From an uncultured Archangium sp. (lineage in GTDB: Bacteria; Myxococcota; Myxococcia; Myxococcales; Myxococcaceae): a DNA stretch of 23,367 bases. The notes under the pieces were generated by a model. The model had not been told where the DNA came from. It made no database searches and was given only the letters and a program-made list of their open reading frames with translations. The stretch covers positions 1 to 23,367 of the forward strand of contig CAMLFP010000044.1 in assembly GCA_946479335.1 (NCBI GenBank), written 5' to 3'. Both the position numbers and the translations under genes were made by a program. Positions 22,675 to 23,367 of the stretch are shown piece by piece. The stretch's first letter is position 1. Each line of letters starts with the position of its first letter.

Positions 22675-22694
22675 GACTGACTGTACAGTGAGTC
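22675..22694. promoter_or_regulatory. Near-perfect 20-bp palindrome, candidate operator
   Basis: The spacer between the divergent secreted-protein gene and the DsrE-like gene contains a 20-bp inverted repeat, GACTnACTGT facing its complement, with 9 of 10 paired positions matching and the core ACTGTACAGT perfect. It lies 5 nt before the ATG at 22700. No spacing matches a known LexA or Fur site, so the binder is unknown. A dimeric regulator controlling one or both divergent genes is possible; a chance palindrome is not excluded. Confidence 0.35.
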
Positions 22695-22699
22695 TCGCG

Positions 22700-23098
22700 A
22701 TGCCGGGTCGAGTTGTGTTCTTCGTCAATCACGCCGGGTACGAGGCCGCGTGGCAGGCCACGTCACTGGGCATCACCGCCGCCGCGATGGGCGACGAGGT
22801 GGTCTTCGTGTTCGCCTTCGAGGCGTTGCGCAGCCTCGCGAACGGCACCTTCGGCAAGCCGCTGACCGAGAAGGAGCGCACCGAGTCGCTCCGCGGCAAG
22901 GGCCTGGGCGCGCCGTTGCCCGCGGCGATGCTGCATGACGCGCGCAGCATGGGCGCCCGCGCGCTGGCCTGCGACACGACGGTGAAGCTGTGCGGGCTCA
23001 CCGCGCAGACGCTGACCGCGGAGGGCGTGCTCGACGAGGTGATGGGCCTGCCGCAGCTGTGGCGCCTCACGCAGGACGCGCGCGTGCTGAGCTTCTGA
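22700..23098 (+). CDS. DsrE/DsrF-like family protein
   Basis: From the ATG at 22700 this is 132 residues: RVVFFVNHAGYEAAWQATSLGITAAAMGDEVVFVFAFEAL at the start is the Rossmann-like first half of DsrE-type proteins (a strand, a helix carrying Ala/Gly, then VVFVF). The middle is a charged insert (KPLTEKERTESLRGKGLG, about 51-68). The end has GARALACDTTVKLCGL, with two cysteines around residues 92-101. DsrE/TusD-like proteins carry sulfur on a Cys in relay systems, and the cysteines here lie where a persulfide-bearing residue would be expected, but many DsrE-like proteins have no known role. A longer frame from 22643 would run back over the divergent spacer and is rejected. A hairpin terminator follows. 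Confidence 0.72.
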   Translation: MPGRVVFFVNHAGYEAAWQATSLGITAAAMGDEVVFVFAFEALRSLANGTFGKPLTEKERTESLRGKGLGAPLPAAMLHDARSMGARALACDTTVKLCGLTAQTLTAEGVLDEVMGLPQLWRLTQDARVLSF

Positions 23099-23105
23099 AA
23101 ACGAA

Positions 23106-23133
23106 AGCGCCACGGCGGTGAGGCCGTGGCGCT
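23106..23133. terminator. Hairpin terminator between converging genes
   Basis: An 11-bp perfect stem (AGCGCCACGGC at 23106-23116 pairing with 23123-23133) with a 6-nt loop lies between the DsrE-like gene (ends 23098) and the minus-strand gene ending at 23161. On the minus strand it is followed by TTTCGTTTT, a good intrinsic-terminator tail; on the plus strand no T-run follows, so minus-strand use is likeliest. Confidence 0.8.
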
Positions 23134-23160
23134 CGGGCTGCTGAAGATCGTACGCGGCTT

Positions 23161-23367
23161 TTAGAGCTTCTCGACCGCGCGGATATCGAGCTGCACCGGG
23201 TTCTGCGCGGTGGAGTTGTGGATCTTGTCGCAGGTCGCGCCCAGCAGCGTGATGGCCTTGTCGCCGTCGTAGAAGTACGTGTCGCAGCCCGTCAGCGAGG
23301 TGCAAGCCGTCAGCGTCGTGCCGTCGACGATGACCGAGATGAAGCGTGGGTCGGAGGGCTTCGACGC
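23161..23367 (-). CDS. C-terminal end of a probable exported protein (partial)
   Basis: An open minus-strand frame enters at the right edge and ends at a TAA (23163-23161), giving the last 68 residues of a protein whose start is beyond the window. I do not recognise it. The visible part has four cysteines spaced through VDGTTLTACTSLTGC and later LLGATCDK, an alternating-strand look, and ends QLDIRAVEKL. Paired cysteines and a Thr/Ser/Asp-rich composition suggest an exported or periplasmic domain, perhaps the end of an adhesion or VWA-type protein; that is a guess. The downstream hairpin with a minus-strand T tail agrees with a real gene ending here. Confidence 0.6.
   Translation of the reverse strand, partial: ASKPSDPRFISVIVDGTTLTACTSLTGCDTYFYDGDKAITLLGATCDKIHNSTAQNPVQLDIRAVEKL

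Noticed and set aside
22675..22694. The palindrome as a LexA box.
   Set aside because: The CTGT and ACAG halves are directly adjacent rather than separated by 8 bp as in the E. coli type, and the myxobacterial LexA pattern I know is different.

Overview
This is a very gene-dense, high-GC window (roughly two thirds G+C by eye, with G/C-ending codons) from what is most likely a member of the Myxococcota. The strongest clues are a cysteine-rich secreted metalloprotease whose last 30 residues look like a MYXO-CTERM sorting tail (Gly-Cys-Gly-Cys-Ser, hydrophobic helix, Arg-rich end), a Ser/Thr kinase of the kinase-TM-PEGA type, and a PilZ-TM-AMIN-like protein. There is no rRNA, tRNA, CRISPR array or recognisable insertion sequence, and no gene-free stretch over 300 bases.

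Left part (1-5609, all +): a small DUF4177-type protein coupled to a Cys/His-rich membrane protein, then a tight cassette of an XRE-ImmA/IrrE-type protein, a DUF4411 PIN-like protein and a full-length type I restriction R subunit (HsdR). No methylase (HsdM) or specificity subunit (HsdS) is inside the window; they could lie to the left. This is the accessory, defence-like part of the window.

Middle (5657-12414): a small membrane/coiled-coil protein; a minus-strand operon of MoxR AAA+ ATPase, CoxE-like VWA protein and a cyclic-nucleotide-binding-domain protein, all overlapping by 1-4 nt; a four-TM bestrophin-like/DUF4239-like membrane protein; an Fe(II)/2OG-oxygenase-like protein; a PilZ-TM-AMIN-like protein followed after 1 nt by a TauE/SafE (YfcA-like) transporter; and a YceK-like small lipoprotein candidate facing it across a strong hairpin terminator.

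Right part (12509-23367): a minus-strand run of Ser/Thr kinase, zinc metallopeptidase and ATP-grasp ligase. Divergent from it is a plus-strand run of ABC-F ATPase, XerC-type recombinase and Smr-domain nuclease. Then come the MYXO-CTERM matrixin-like protease and its overlapping secreted partner (minus), a DsrE-like protein (plus), and the C-terminal end of another exported-looking minus-strand protein that runs off the window.

The best candidates for under-described biology are the PilZ-TM-AMIN-like fusion (possible c-di-GMP signalling to the envelope), the kinase/metallopeptidase/ATP-grasp run, the two-gene secreted protease cassette, and the ImmA-DUF4411-HsdR cassette. All functional links are inferred from motifs and gene order; no database search was run.
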